Part shown: piece after piece, positions 37,482 to 46,648 of the stretch
Numbering within the stretch: the stretch's first letter is position 1
Layout: each line of letters starts with the position of its first letter
NCBI GenBank assembly: GCA_045106675.1
Contig: JBGCFA010000215.1
Location: forward strand, 23,073-87,072
Source of the DNA: JBCAWW01 sp045106675
Lineage (GTDB): Bacteria; Bacteroidota; Bacteroidia; J057
Reading direction: 5' to 3'
Length of the DNA: 64,000 bases
Position numbers and translations under genes: made by a program
The notes under the pieces: generated by a model
What the model saw: the letters and a program-made list of their open reading frames with translations, nothing else
What the model was told of the DNA's origin: nothing
The model's database searches: none

Positions 37482-38402
37482 ATGGACAGAAGATCATTTG
37501 TCAAAAATACATTCGTTGCGGGAGCTGCCGCGGCGGCAACGGCTGGTGGAAGCGTTCTGGCGAAGCCTGAAAGCAAACCCAAAGCCGAGGAGTTCCAGAT
37601 GAAGTTTGCCCCGCATTTGGGGATGTTTAAGCACTCTGCAGGCGACGATCCCATCGATCAACTCAACTTCATGGCTGATATGGGCTTTAGAGCCTTGGAA
37701 GATAATGGCATGAAGGGTCGTGAAGTCGCTTTACAAGAAAAAATGGCCAACACTATGGCCAAACGCGGTATGGAGATGGGCGTATTTGTGGCCCACAAAA
37801 TATATTGGAAGGAAGCCAATCTCGCTAGCGGGAAAGCGGATCTCCTCGAAGAATTTTTGACCAACATCAAAGAGTCTGTCGAAGTCGCTAAGCGCGTCAA
37901 TGCTACTTGGATGACCGTAGTACCCGGACATGTCGCCCCTCGCCTAAGCATGGGCTACCAAACACAAAATGTGGTTGATGCACTCAAGCGGGCTTGTGAG
38001 ATTCTTGAGCCTCACAATTTGGTCATGGTGCTAGAACCGCTGAATTTTTATAATCACCCCGGTTTATTTTTGACCGAGATACCTCAGGCTTACCAAGTCT
38101 GTAAGTCAGTAGGGAGTGCATCCTGCAAAATCCTTGATGACCTTTATCATCAGCAGATTCAGGAAGGCAATTTGATCCCTAATATTGACATGGCTTATGA
38201 TGAAATCGCCTATTTCCAGATTGGAGATAATCCCGGCCGCAAGGAGCCTACTACGGGTGAAATCAACTACCGCAATGTCTTCAAACATATCCAATCCAAA
38301 GGATTCAAAGGGATACTTGGCATGGAGCATGGCAACTTTCACCCCGGCAAAGAAGGGGAGGAGAAACTGATCGCGGCTTATCGCGAAGTGGATAATTTTT
38401 AA
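37482..38402 (+). CDS. Hydroxypyruvate isomerase-like TIM-barrel protein with twin-arginine-like leader
   Basis: The ATG at 37482 starts a leader with MDRRSFVKNTFVAGAAAAAT; the open frame before it is ignored. The 306-residue product is of the xylose-isomerase-like TIM barrel superfamily. Conserved acidic metal ligands are seen in LVMVLEPLNFY (Glu), CKILDDLYHQQIQEG (Asp) and GILGMEHGNF (Glu). The hydroxypyruvate isomerase subgroup is the closest match I can make. It lies about 100 bp after the oxidoreductase gene and probably acts with it in the periplasm. Confidence 0.82.
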   Translation: MDRRSFVKNTFVAGAAAAATAGGSVLAKPESKPKAEEFQMKFAPHLGMFKHSAGDDPIDQLNFMADMGFRALEDNGMKGREVALQEKMANTMAKRGMEMGVFVAHKIYWKEANLASGKADLLEEFLTNIKESVEVAKRVNATWMTVVPGHVAPRLSMGYQTQNVVDALKRACEILEPHNLVMVLEPLNFYNHPGLFLTEIPQAYQVCKSVGSASCKILDDLYHQQIQEGNLIPNIDMAYDEIAYFQIGDNPGRKEPTTGEINYRNVFKHIQSKGFKGILGMEHGNFHPGKEGEEKLIAAYREVDNF

Positions 38403-38420
38403 GAATGATGGTTTACAGAA

Positions 38421-38454
38421 ACTGTAGAGACGTAAGATATCACGTCTCTACAGT
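38421..38454. repeat. Palindromic intergenic repeat (GTAGAGACG type)
   Basis: ACTGTAGAGACGT (38421-38433) is followed by an 8-nt centre and the perfect complement (38442-38454). Shorter relatives with the same layout lie at 46446, 50829, 51451, 52341 and 53926. It may also act as a terminator, although no T-run follows directly. Confidence 0.8.
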
Positions 38455-38474
38455 CATATAATTGATGGTTTTTT

Positions 38475-39176
38475 ATGCCTAGACTCTATTTTCTCATCCT
38501 CTTAGTCTTAGCGTTCGCCTGCGGCGAACCCACCAAAACGGCTGTAAGCACTACGATAACTCCTCCTGAAGGCGTACCCGTTATCCATCGTTTTGAAAAC
38601 GAAATACGTGTTTTTGAGAAGGCTGATTCGACGGCTAATCTGCCCGAGGATTTTGTTCTGTTTGTGGGAAGTTCTAGTGTCAGGATGTGGAAGACGATGG
38701 ATGAAGATTTAGCCCCATTAGCCGTCTTAAACCGTGGTTTTGGAGGCTCTAACTTTCAAGATTTGCTCTACTTCGCTGATCGAATTGTGTTCAAGTATCA
38801 ACCTTCGGCTGTGGTCGTTTATGAAGGGGACAATGATATCGTAAGTGATACCTTAAAGCCTGAACATGTTGCCATGCGTATGGGAGCGTTCCAGGAACTG
38901 ATGCAACAAAAACTGCCGGGCGTACCTACTTATTTCTTGGCCGTAAAACCCTCTATCGCGCGCCGCAACCTCCTTGCCAAAGCCCAGGCTACTAATGTAC
39001 TGATCCAAGAAATGGCCGCCAATGACGAGATGCTGAATTATATAGACGTTGCCACCCCCATGATGACTGAGGATGGCAAAATCAGGTCAGATATTTTTAT
39101 CGAAGATAGTCTACATATGAATGCGACTGGCTATGCGCTTTGGACTGAAGTAGTACGGAAAATCTTAGTGCCATAA
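38475..39176 (+). CDS. SGNH/GDSL hydrolase lipoprotein
   Basis: The 233-residue protein has a lipobox (LAFAC) after a short hydrophobic leader. SGNH blocks are visible: block I FVGSSSVRMW (catalytic Ser), block II NRGFGGSN (Gly), block III YEGDNDI (Asn), and block V DSLHMN (Asp-x-x-His). It is an esterase or deacetylase of unknown substrate, likely periplasmic. It follows the Tat-linked pair, consistent with glycan breakdown, but this is inference from position. Confidence 0.88.
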   Translation: MPRLYFLILLVLAFACGEPTKTAVSTTITPPEGVPVIHRFENEIRVFEKADSTANLPEDFVLFVGSSSVRMWKTMDEDLAPLAVLNRGFGGSNFQDLLYFADRIVFKYQPSAVVVYEGDNDIVSDTLKPEHVAMRMGAFQELMQQKLPGVPTYFLAVKPSIARRNLLAKAQATNVLIQEMAANDEMLNYIDVATPMMTEDGKIRSDIFIEDSLHMNATGYALWTEVVRKILVP

Positions 39177-39182
39177 TTAAGT

Positions 39183-39851
39183 CTATTTGCCACCAAAAGT
39201 ATAGCCAATACTGACGTTCATGAAAAAACCTCCTGTGCCGGGAATCCCTTGCTGAGCGGCTTCGTGAACTGCCGTTTCGCCACTGGCCTGATTGGTGTAG
39301 CTATAAGCATTTTCGGGCAGCGAAGACCAGATATTGGGCCAGAAACGGGCGTTGGCTACGATCACAATCCCTTGGGACCAATCGTCGCGTTTCCGGAACG
39401 GATAGTAACGGTAATACAGGCCGATCCCCAAAGTGGCAGTAGTGTACTCCGTGATGGGATCGCCACTAAATCCTTGGCTATCGTAATAGAGCTCGTAGTG
39501 GTGCAGTTTCGGCTCCAGCCGAACGTCAAAATACTTCGTTATACGGTAGCCAACGCCAAATCCAGTGGTCCAAGGCATACGGATCGCAAGACCTTGGGCT
39601 TGATCCATTTCGCTGATGGCAGCTTCGGTGAACGTTAAATTCCAGCCGTGAGAGTAGTCAAAACTCATGCGTTTGGCGTACCAATTGGCTTCGAGATTGG
39701 CTCCTCCCAATAATACTTGTGTCAGGCCCGAAACGACTGAAAAACGATTGGAATAAGGCAAATCTGCTTGGTTCTGCGTCTCTTGAGCAAAGCTAAAATT
39801 TAGACAAAAAAGTCCCATCAGGGCTAATGCCCATTTTTGTATGCTTAACAT
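39183..39851 (-). CDS. Outer-membrane beta-barrel-like protein, unknown function
   Basis: The 222-residue protein has a signal peptide (KWALALMGLFCLNFSFAQ). The mature part has alternating beta-strand patterns, with aromatic residues at strand ends such as FGVGYRITKYFDVRLEPKLHHYEL and a final VSIGYTFGGK. This is typical of small outer-membrane barrels. Function is not recognised. It converges with the SGNH gene. Confidence 0.75.
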   Translation of the reverse strand: MLSIQKWALALMGLFCLNFSFAQETQNQADLPYSNRFSVVSGLTQVLLGGANLEANWYAKRMSFDYSHGWNLTFTEAAISEMDQAQGLAIRMPWTTGFGVGYRITKYFDVRLEPKLHHYELYYDSQGFSGDPITEYTTATLGIGLYYRYYPFRKRDDWSQGIVIVANARFWPNIWSSLPENAYSYTNQASGETAVHEAAQQGIPGTGGFFMNVSIGYTFGGK

Positions 39852-39897
39852 GTTTAGATTGTTTTAAGAGTGATTGATGACTCAAAATAAAGGCATA

Positions 39898-39936
39898 GAA
39901 AAAGCCCGTTCATTAAACTAGTTTAATAAACGGGCT
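39898..39936 (-). terminator. Terminator for the minus-strand gene ending at 39986
   Basis: On the minus strand AGCCCGTTTATTAAAC pairs with GTTTAATGAACGGGCT (one mismatch) and is followed by TTTTC. The palindrome spans 39903-39936. Confidence 0.8.
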
Positions 39937-39985
39937 GAGATTAGGGGAGCGTTACATTTTAGCGTTCTTGGGACAAGTGAGCATA

Positions 39986-40540
39986 CTACTCTATCGGATT
40001 GACTACCAATATGCCGAGATTATTATCAGGCCATTGATGCAGCCAGACTTGAATCTTTTTGGGACGATCAGGAATGCCGTTTTGTAAGTTGTTGCGGATG
40101 GCCGTAATACGCGTCTTGCCGATTTCTTCATCGGTAAAATATAGATTGATCGAAGCTTCAGGATCATCCAAATAGGAAATATAGGGTTTCAATAACTTGA
40201 GGGCAATGCCTTTGTCCAAGCCACCGGTAAAATCTAAAACAAAAATTTGCTTTTCGTACTCTTTAAAGGTTTCCTCTCCTTCCCAGTTTTCGGGCCAATC
40301 TGTTTCTGTAAGGAGATCGTATAAGTCAAAAGCGTCTTGTTTGACCCGAAAAGTGGCCTGATCTACCTCTCGTACACTATTTAATAGTTCCTCTTCCTCG
40401 TCCCCATCATCTAACTCTTCGATTGAATCCCATACTTCCACTTCCTCATCTTCTTCAGTCGGTGGTTTTTGGGGACTTTGAGCAAAGGCCACACTGCCTG
40501 CAATGAACAGTGCCAATAAAAGCGTATAAGTTTTTTTCAT
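39986..40540 (-). CDS. Secreted acidic protein of unknown function
   Basis: The 184-residue protein has a signal peptide (TYTLLLALFIAGSVAFAQ). A strongly acidic stretch follows at about 28-55 (EEDEEVEVWDSIEELDDGDEEEE). The remainder is a compact alpha/beta region. It is 23 bp after the Stf0 gene on the same strand. No family is recognised. Confidence 0.75.
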   Translation of the reverse strand: MKKTYTLLLALFIAGSVAFAQSPQKPPTEEDEEVEVWDSIEELDDGDEEEELLNSVREVDQATFRVKQDAFDLYDLLTETDWPENWEGEETFKEYEKQIFVLDFTGGLDKGIALKLLKPYISYLDDPEASINLYFTDEEIGKTRITAIRNNLQNGIPDRPKKIQVWLHQWPDNNLGILVVNPIE

Positions 40541-40563
40541 AGAGTGTATTTAGCTACACTAAT

Positions 40564-41331
40564 TTAATAAACCTTCTCTTGAAATCCTGCTTGGAAATCT
40601 TGACGAAAACGATCAACCCATCGCTCCGAAAGCTCATCGGCAGTTTTGTGATAGTAGGGCGCTTTGATCTCAATTGATTTGTGGTCCAACTTTAGGTAAT
40701 CTAAAATCCCTCTGATCGTAGATTCATAGTCAGCGATTAGATCTTCATATACGACGGTATAAGGGACGATTTTATGCTGATCGAAGTACGCTTGAGTGGC
40801 ACATTCCATGAGAACGCTTTCTTTGAATAAATGTGTCAAGGCGTCAGCGTCATACTTTTCCTCATAAAAGGCTTCTTCATTGCGATGCTCGGCACCCTCT
40901 TCCAGATGCCAGACACTGTCTTGGATGGCTTTCCACCAAGAGACTGCCTGTCTGATTTTGTTGCGGCGAGTAAGGTAGATGTGCTGGCAATTGGGAAACA
41001 AATCGCTCCAAATAGATTCGTGATTATCTATCGGAATCAAGCCTTGGAGGTAACATATTTCTATAAATTTTTGGAGGTAGCGTTCTCCGTGGAGTGGATC
41101 CTTGACGCCAAAAATGCCATTGGCACTGGTCCCTCGTTCCCAAATTTTGCTGCGTAATGCTTGATAGGTATCGACTTGGTATTTGTCTTGGAGATTTTTT
41201 TCATCCCCCATAGGAACGAGTAACTCGCCCGGTTTGCCCGCGATGCCTGTTTGCTCAAGCGCTTTGCACAAGAGGGTGCTGCCACTACGCTGAGTAAACC
41301 AAATGCGATAAGATCGTATCGGTGTTTTCAT
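40564..41331 (-). CDS. Stf0-family sulfotransferase
   Basis: The 255-residue protein begins SYRIWFTQRSGSTLLCKALEQTGIAGKPGEL, the 5'-phosphosulfate-binding loop of Stf0-type (trehalose 2-sulfotransferase-like) enzymes. The second motif CQHIYLTRRNKIRQAVSWWKA holds the 3'-phosphate-binding Arg and Ser. It transfers sulfate from PAPS to a hydroxyl acceptor that is not known here. No PAPS-synthesis genes are nearby. Confidence 0.88.
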   Translation of the reverse strand: MKTPIRSYRIWFTQRSGSTLLCKALEQTGIAGKPGELLVPMGDEKNLQDKYQVDTYQALRSKIWERGTSANGIFGVKDPLHGERYLQKFIEICYLQGLIPIDNHESIWSDLFPNCQHIYLTRRNKIRQAVSWWKAIQDSVWHLEEGAEHRNEEAFYEEKYDADALTHLFKESVLMECATQAYFDQHKIVPYTVVYEDLIADYESTIRGILDYLKLDHKSIEIKAPYYHKTADELSERWVDRFRQDFQAGFQEKVY

Positions 41332-41355
41332 GACTCCTATACGGGGCGGAAATGT

Positions 41356-41931
41356 TTAACGTTCGGCAAGCCGCTTACGCAGTTTACTCAAGCCTACCGG
41401 AGTGATGCCGAGATAGGAAGCCAGCATATATTGTGGGATGCGTTGGAGTAAGTCCGGTTTGTCGTGCAGCAATTGAAGGTAGCGTTCCTCGTGAGAGTGA
41501 ATCAAATTGGCCCAGATGCGATCCGCCATCATGACAAAATTCATCTGAGTGATCAGTCTGCTCAAGCGCTCAAATATCAAAGGAAAACGATCATAAGCCT
41601 CCTCCAATACAGCGTTGTGAATGATTAATAACTCACAATCTTCTAAGCATTCGATGGTAAAACGTGAGGGCTGTTGGGTGATGGAACTGCGCATATCCTG
41701 AGCAAAATCGCCTTCCAAAAAGAAATCTCCAATCATTTCTACTCCTTGGTGGAGGAAGTACATTTTCATCAGGCCTTGCCGAACGAAAAAAACCTCCTGA
41801 CAGACTTGTCCGGCTTGGAGGGGACGTTCGCCTTTGTGATAAGAACGAGAACTAATCCGATCTCCTAAAAATTGCATGGCCTCTGCCGAGAGAGCAGTGA
41901 TTTGCTCAAATCGACTCAGGATTTCTTGCAT
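41356..41931 (-). CDS. Crp/Fnr-family transcriptional regulator
   Basis: The ATG at 41931 avoids overlap with folC; the product is 191 residues. It has an N-terminal cyclic-nucleotide-binding-type jelly roll (SYHKGERPLQAGQVCQEVFFVRQGLMKMYF) and a C-terminal helix-turn-helix (IPQYMLASYLGITPVGLSKLRKRL). It lacks the Fe-S cysteines of FNR and an obvious cAMP pocket. Such short members are common in Bacteroidota. It lies 4 bp downstream of folC. Confidence 0.88.
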   Translation of the reverse strand: MQEILSRFEQITALSAEAMQFLGDRISSRSYHKGERPLQAGQVCQEVFFVRQGLMKMYFLHQGVEMIGDFFLEGDFAQDMRSSITQQPSRFTIECLEDCELLIIHNAVLEEAYDRFPLIFERLSRLITQMNFVMMADRIWANLIHSHEERYLQLLHDKPDLLQRIPQYMLASYLGITPVGLSKLRKRLAER

Positions 41932-41935
41932 AGAT

Positions 41936-43240
41936 TTACATTGGCTCCAATACCTCCGCGACGACGAAAGTACTCCCGCCAATATACACCAAATCCTCTG
42001 GACTAGCCGCTCTCAAAGCCGCATCATAGGCTTCTTTGACAGAATCGTAGATATGCCCTTTGAGATCAAAAGCCTCTGCTTTGAGTTGTAGTGTCAAGGC
42101 ATCTAACCCTCGTTGGATTTCTGGTTTGGCGAAATAGTATTGTGCTGTTTTGGGCAGCATTGCCAAGATTTTGCTATGTTCTTTGTCGCTGACCATACCC
42201 CAGACGATGTGGAGGTTTTGGTGAGGTGATTGTTGGATTTGCTCGATTACGTATTGGATGCCCGCTTCGTTATGTCCGGTATCTGCGACAACGGTTGGCT
42301 CAGATTGTAGGCGTTCCATGCGTCCGCGGAGCAAACTGTTTTTTACTACTTTTTTGAGTCCTCTGGCGACTGCTTTTTCGGGGATATCCCAACCATCTTC
42401 TCGCAATACATCAATCGCACAAAGTACGGTACGGAGATTTTGCTTTTGATAATGACCAGCTAGTCCCAAGGTATAATTGACTTGTTGCCCTTCGGGTCCG
42501 ACCACGGCAAATTCTTGTCCGTCCCAATCCCCTCCAATGCGATCAATTTGATATAACTCCTCAGCCCAAAATAGAGGAGCTTCTTCTCCCCCTGCTTTCT
42601 CCAAAAAGACGGGACGAGTCTCTGTTACACTTTCCCCGATCACAGTTGGGGTAAATTTTTTGATGATGCCTGCTTTCTCACCAGCAATTTCTTTCAAACT
42701 CTCTCCCAAATATTGCTGATGATCATAGCCAATATTGGTAATCACGCTGAGTTCCGGTTTAAGGATATTGGTGGCATCCAAACGCCCTCCCAGACCCGTC
42801 TCCACAACCGCAATATCTAGATCTAGGGTCGAGAAATGATGAAATGCCATCGCTACTGTTAGCTCAAAAAAGCTAGGCTGGATTCGCTCGATCATCGCTT
42901 TGTGCTTATCGACAAATGCTACGATTGCCTTTTCGGACATGGGCTTCCCTTTCGCCTGAATCCGCTCAGTAAAAGACAAAAGATGAGGTGAGGTATATTG
43001 ACCTGTTTTGAAGCCAGCTTCTTTGAGGATACTATGCAGCATCGCGCTGACCGATCCTTTGCCGTTCGTACCCGCTACATGGATACTGGGAAACTGCCAT
43101 TGCGGTAAACCTAGTTCCCAGCAAAGCGCTGTGACATTGTCTAGATTTTTTTTGAAAGCAGAGGCTCCTTGATGTTGAAACACAGGGAGCTGAGTATACA
43201 AATAGTCCAAGGTTTGCTGAAAATCGTGGGTAAGGGTCAT
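41936..43240 (-). CDS. folC: Folylpolyglutamate synthase / dihydrofolate synthase
   Basis: The enzyme adds glutamate to dihydropteroate and folates. The 434-residue protein has the Mur-ligase-type ATP loop HVAGTNGKGSVSAML (about 50-64), the QYTSPHL motif, GLGGRLDATN near 150, and the late VVADTGHNEAGI. It is followed closely by the Crp/Fnr gene. The gene runs away from the PorV/PorQ-like gene across a 91-bp divergent spacer. Confidence 0.95.
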   Translation of the reverse strand: MTLTHDFQQTLDYLYTQLPVFQHQGASAFKKNLDNVTALCWELGLPQWQFPSIHVAGTNGKGSVSAMLHSILKEAGFKTGQYTSPHLLSFTERIQAKGKPMSEKAIVAFVDKHKAMIERIQPSFFELTVAMAFHHFSTLDLDIAVVETGLGGRLDATNILKPELSVITNIGYDHQQYLGESLKEIAGEKAGIIKKFTPTVIGESVTETRPVFLEKAGGEEAPLFWAEELYQIDRIGGDWDGQEFAVVGPEGQQVNYTLGLAGHYQKQNLRTVLCAIDVLREDGWDIPEKAVARGLKKVVKNSLLRGRMERLQSEPTVVADTGHNEAGIQYVIEQIQQSPHQNLHIVWGMVSDKEHSKILAMLPKTAQYYFAKPEIQRGLDALTLQLKAEAFDLKGHIYDSVKEAYDAALRAASPEDLVYIGGSTFVVAEVLEPM

Positions 43241-43331
43241 AGGTATCAGGATAACTTATTCAAAGCAACTTCTCCGGCGGGCAAAAACAAAGCATTTTTT
43301 GCTTACTTTGTGACGCATTCAAAACGAAAGT

Positions 43332-44162
43332 ATGAAACACTTTCTTCTACTATTTTCACTCTTTTTGTTTTTTCCATCTTCGATGAACGCTGGGGTTGAT
43401 CCGGCTCCAGCTACTGGAGCAAGGGCTATATCGTTAGGTAGGGCCTATGTCGGCGTCGGAAGTGACTTTTGGAGTCTCTATCACAATCCTGCTGGCATTG
43501 CCGGCATCAGTGCTACTCAAGTCGGAGCCTTCTTCGAACAACGATTTTTTCTCTCAGAACTTACGTATGGCGGGGCTGGTGTGGTTGTCCCTTTTCGGGG
43601 AACGCAAGCGATTGGACTCAGTTTGAGTAGTTTTGGCTTTAGTGCTTATCGCGAAAACCAACTGACAGCGACTTATGCGATTCAGTTTTTTGACAAAGTC
43701 AGAATCGGTGCGACGCTTCACTATGCCCAGTTAGCTATCGAAAATTACGGTAGCCGTGGCGCCCTCTTTGCCGATGTGGGCATACAATATCAACTTAATA
43801 GCAAAGTAAGCCTTGGCGTCAGCGCCTATAATGTCAATCGAGCTCGACTCGAAGGCCAAAACGGTAGCGAATTTATTCCCACACAGCTGACAGCAGGCCT
43901 AGCGTTCCGCGCCAGCGATAAAGTATTACTGGTAGCAGATGTACAAAAAGATATCGATCATGCCACCTCTTTTCGTGGAGGGATTGAATACCAATTATTA
44001 CCCATACTTGCAATCCGTACTGGAGTTAGTACTGAGCCATTAACCTACAATATTGGCCTTGGGCTTATCTATAAAGGACTAGAATTGGACCTCGCTTTTG
44101 GCGTTCATGAGCAATTAGGGCTTTCTCCTTTTATGTCGCTGGCCTATCCTCTTGGAAAATGA
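43332..44162 (+). CDS. PorV/PorQ-like outer-membrane protein
   Basis: The 276-residue protein has a signal peptide and starts its mature part with ATGARAISLGRAYVGVGSDFWSLYHNPAGIAG. This is the signature of the FadL-related PorV/PorQ group. The rest alternates beta strands to a terminal PFMSLAYPLGK. PorV and PorQ are T9SS components or relatives; this may be a paralogue with another role. Its stop overlaps the start of the next gene by 4 bp (ATGA), so the two are translated together. Confidence 0.82.
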   Translation: MKHFLLLFSLFLFFPSSMNAGVDPAPATGARAISLGRAYVGVGSDFWSLYHNPAGIAGISATQVGAFFEQRFFLSELTYGGAGVVVPFRGTQAIGLSLSSFGFSAYRENQLTATYAIQFFDKVRIGATLHYAQLAIENYGSRGALFADVGIQYQLNSKVSLGVSAYNVNRARLEGQNGSEFIPTQLTAGLAFRASDKVLLVADVQKDIDHATSFRGGIEYQLLPILAIRTGVSTEPLTYNIGLGLIYKGLELDLAFGVHEQLGLSPFMSLAYPLGK

Positions 44163-46384
44163 GAAATTTTTTGAATAAAGAAGGTAGAACAAGGAATGGA
44201 AGATTAGCCAAAATCTCCTTCTTCGTTCTGTATTCTATGTTCATTATGCTGCCTTCGACAGCATGGAGCCAAAACGATACCCTACCGTCTATTCCAGTGG
44301 ATGAATCCATCGATCAGTCGATAGAAGATTTGATCCTCAATACCGAGAGCGACGCTCAGGTGGACTATAGTGATCTCACGGATTATCTGGAAAGTCTACT
44401 GCTCGAACCGCTCAATATCAACCAGGCTACTTATGAGCAATTGTTGCAGCTACCGGGTATGAACGCAATTCAGGCCAATCGTCTCTTAGCGCATGTGCGT
44501 AAGTTCGGTAAGCTGACCACTATTTATGAGTTACAGGCGATCACGGGTTATTCGCCGACATTTATTAGACAATTTTTGCCCTATGTAGTGGTGCGAGATA
44601 GCCAAGCCAAAGATATCAACCCCAATGTCAAGCATCCCAAAGGGCCTTCTTGGGAGCAAATCAAAGGGGGCTTAGAAGGTGAACTGTTGCAGCGCATGGC
44701 TTGGGTCAATGAGACTGCTCGCGGCTATACTGATCCTGATACGAGTTTTAGAGATCGCCTCAATGAGTCGGGTAATGTCATCGGCCAAGATACCCTGCTT
44801 AGTAGTCGTTATGCAGGCGACGCGATCAGGCATTATTCGCGCCTACGCATCAAATATGGCAAAAATGTCAGCATCGGTATGGTGGGCGAAAAAGACCCCG
44901 GTGAAATCTTTGCTTGGCGACCTGAATCACGCTTATATGGATATGACTATCTCTCTGCCCACCTTGCCATTGCGGGTTTTGGACGACTCAAGAGTTTGGT
45001 GGTTGGGGACTATACCTTGCAAGTAGGGCAGGGGATGATCCTTTCGCGTGGACTAGGTTTTGGCAAGGGCGCTCAGGTAATCAATAGCATCAAAATGCCC
45101 AATCAAGGGATTAGGCCTTATCGTTCGGTCAACGAAAATCAATATCTACGGGGTGCCGCGGCGACTTATGCTATTGAAGACATTTATATCACGGCTTTTG
45201 CTTCGAAGCAGTATGTAGACGCTTCAGTCAGCGAACGCGATACTTTGGACGACGAAGTCTTGTTAGCAGGTGGTTTACAAACGAGCGGTCTACACCGTAC
45301 TCCTTCCGAACTCAGCAACCGTAAAGCCGTCCAAGAACAATTGTATGGCGGACGACTAGAATACCGGACGCCAACTTTGACGATTGGCACTACGCACTAT
45401 TATCAGCAGTTTAGTAGCTCGCTTTCTCGTCCTCTCAACGATTACAATCAATTTGACTTCCGTGGAGATCGCAACTACCTCAATGGCTTGGACTTTGATT
45501 GGGTATGGCAAAACTTCAATCTCTTTGGTGAGTTTGCGCGTTCCCGCTCAGGGGGCACAGGAGCGAGTGTCGGACTTATGGGGAGTATCGCGCCGACGGT
45601 CGATATTTCGATCTTAGCGAGGCGATATGATATTGATTTCCACTCCAATAAGGGTTACGTCTTCGCCGAACGCCCAACTGCGCTCCAAAATGAGTCGGGT
45701 ATTTATATTGGATTGCGCTATGCTCCCAACCCCAAATGGACTCTCAATACCTATTTTGATCAGTTCTATTTTCCGTGGAATAAGTTTCGCGCTAGCTATC
45801 CTTCTCGTGGCTGGGAATTCATGGCACAATTGGAGTATAAGCCCAAGCGCGGTACGCTCATATATGCGCGTTATCGAGTAGATAACAAACAAATCAACGC
45901 TGACAATATATCAGAAGGGCCACAGCTTGACTACCTCGTTTGGGGCCAACGTCAGCAGTTTCGCATCAATTTCCAGACCGCCGTCGAACGCCAACTCAAT
46001 CTGCGTACCCGTTTTGAGGTTTCTCGTTATACGCAAGAGGGCAATGTCTCCCGTGGTTTGCTATTTTATCAAGACCTGAGTTGGAAAATTGGCTTTAAAT
46101 ATAAAATCACGGCTCGCTATGCTCTCTTCGATACCGACGATTTTGATTCACGGATCTATGCCTACGAAAACGACATTCTGGGTTTTTTCTCCATCCCTCC
46201 TTATTACCGCACAGGCAATCGTTATTATTTGATCTTCAATTGGAAACCCACTCGTAAAATTGAGTTTTGGGGGCGCGTCGCTCAAAGTCGTTTTCAAGAC
46301 GAGCAGACAGTAGGTAGCGGCCTCCAAGCCGTAAATGGTCCCAATCAGACCGAATTTAAATTGCAAGTGCGCCTTAAGTGGTAG
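44159..46384 (+). CDS. Helix-hairpin-helix protein with beta-barrel body
   Basis: The 741-residue protein has a signal sequence ending near residue 37 (TAWSQ). A helix-hairpin-helix region follows at about 78-145 (LNINQATYEQLLQLPGMNAIQANRLLAHVRK, then FGKLTTIYELQAITGYSPTFI), as in ComEA-type DNA-binding proteins. The remaining 580 residues alternate strand patterns ending in EFKLQVRLKW, as in outer-membrane barrels. It is coupled by a 4-bp overlap to the PorV/PorQ-like gene. Such pairs are found in Bacteroidota but their role is not known to me. Confidence 0.82.
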   Translation: MRNFLNKEGRTRNGRLAKISFFVLYSMFIMLPSTAWSQNDTLPSIPVDESIDQSIEDLILNTESDAQVDYSDLTDYLESLLLEPLNINQATYEQLLQLPGMNAIQANRLLAHVRKFGKLTTIYELQAITGYSPTFIRQFLPYVVVRDSQAKDINPNVKHPKGPSWEQIKGGLEGELLQRMAWVNETARGYTDPDTSFRDRLNESGNVIGQDTLLSSRYAGDAIRHYSRLRIKYGKNVSIGMVGEKDPGEIFAWRPESRLYGYDYLSAHLAIAGFGRLKSLVVGDYTLQVGQGMILSRGLGFGKGAQVINSIKMPNQGIRPYRSVNENQYLRGAAATYAIEDIYITAFASKQYVDASVSERDTLDDEVLLAGGLQTSGLHRTPSELSNRKAVQEQLYGGRLEYRTPTLTIGTTHYYQQFSSSLSRPLNDYNQFDFRGDRNYLNGLDFDWVWQNFNLFGEFARSRSGGTGASVGLMGSIAPTVDISILARRYDIDFHSNKGYVFAERPTALQNESGIYIGLRYAPNPKWTLNTYFDQFYFPWNKFRASYPSRGWEFMAQLEYKPKRGTLIYARYRVDNKQINADNISEGPQLDYLVWGQRQQFRINFQTAVERQLNLRTRFEVSRYTQEGNVSRGLLFYQDLSWKIGFKYKITARYALFDTDDFDSRIYAYENDILGFFSIPPYYRTGNRYYLIFNWKPTRKIEFWGRVAQSRFQDEQTVGSGLQAVNGPNQTEFKLQVRLKW

Positions 46385-46420
46385 CGAGTCTGGAGTCTTG
46401 ACTTGGCTTTTTGGGGTCGT

Positions 46421-46584
46421 TGCTTCGCAGAACGCTTGGATTGCAGGACGTATGCAATACGTCCCTACCTATTGCTTCTCTGTAGCGGCTTATTGCATAA
46501 GTCGCCAAGTTGAAGTGGTGAAATTATTGTGATCCAGATCGTTGTATAGGGGGCTATTATGTCCGCAGCTGCTTCGCAGAACGC
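46421..46584. repeat. Spacer with two copies of the 17-mer repeat and a palindrome
   Basis: TGCTTCGCAGAACGCTT begins at 46421; a second copy diverging after TGCTTCGCAGAACGC begins at 46570. A palindrome, GGACGTAT-GCA-ATACGTCC, is at 46446-46464. The whole 264-bp spacer between the HhH gene and kdsD contains no gene. Confidence 0.85.
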
Positions 46585-46648
46585 CCATCCCCAATAAACT
46601 TCGTCCTAAAATCGAACTGCCTTTAACTCACAGTCGTATATTTGCTAT

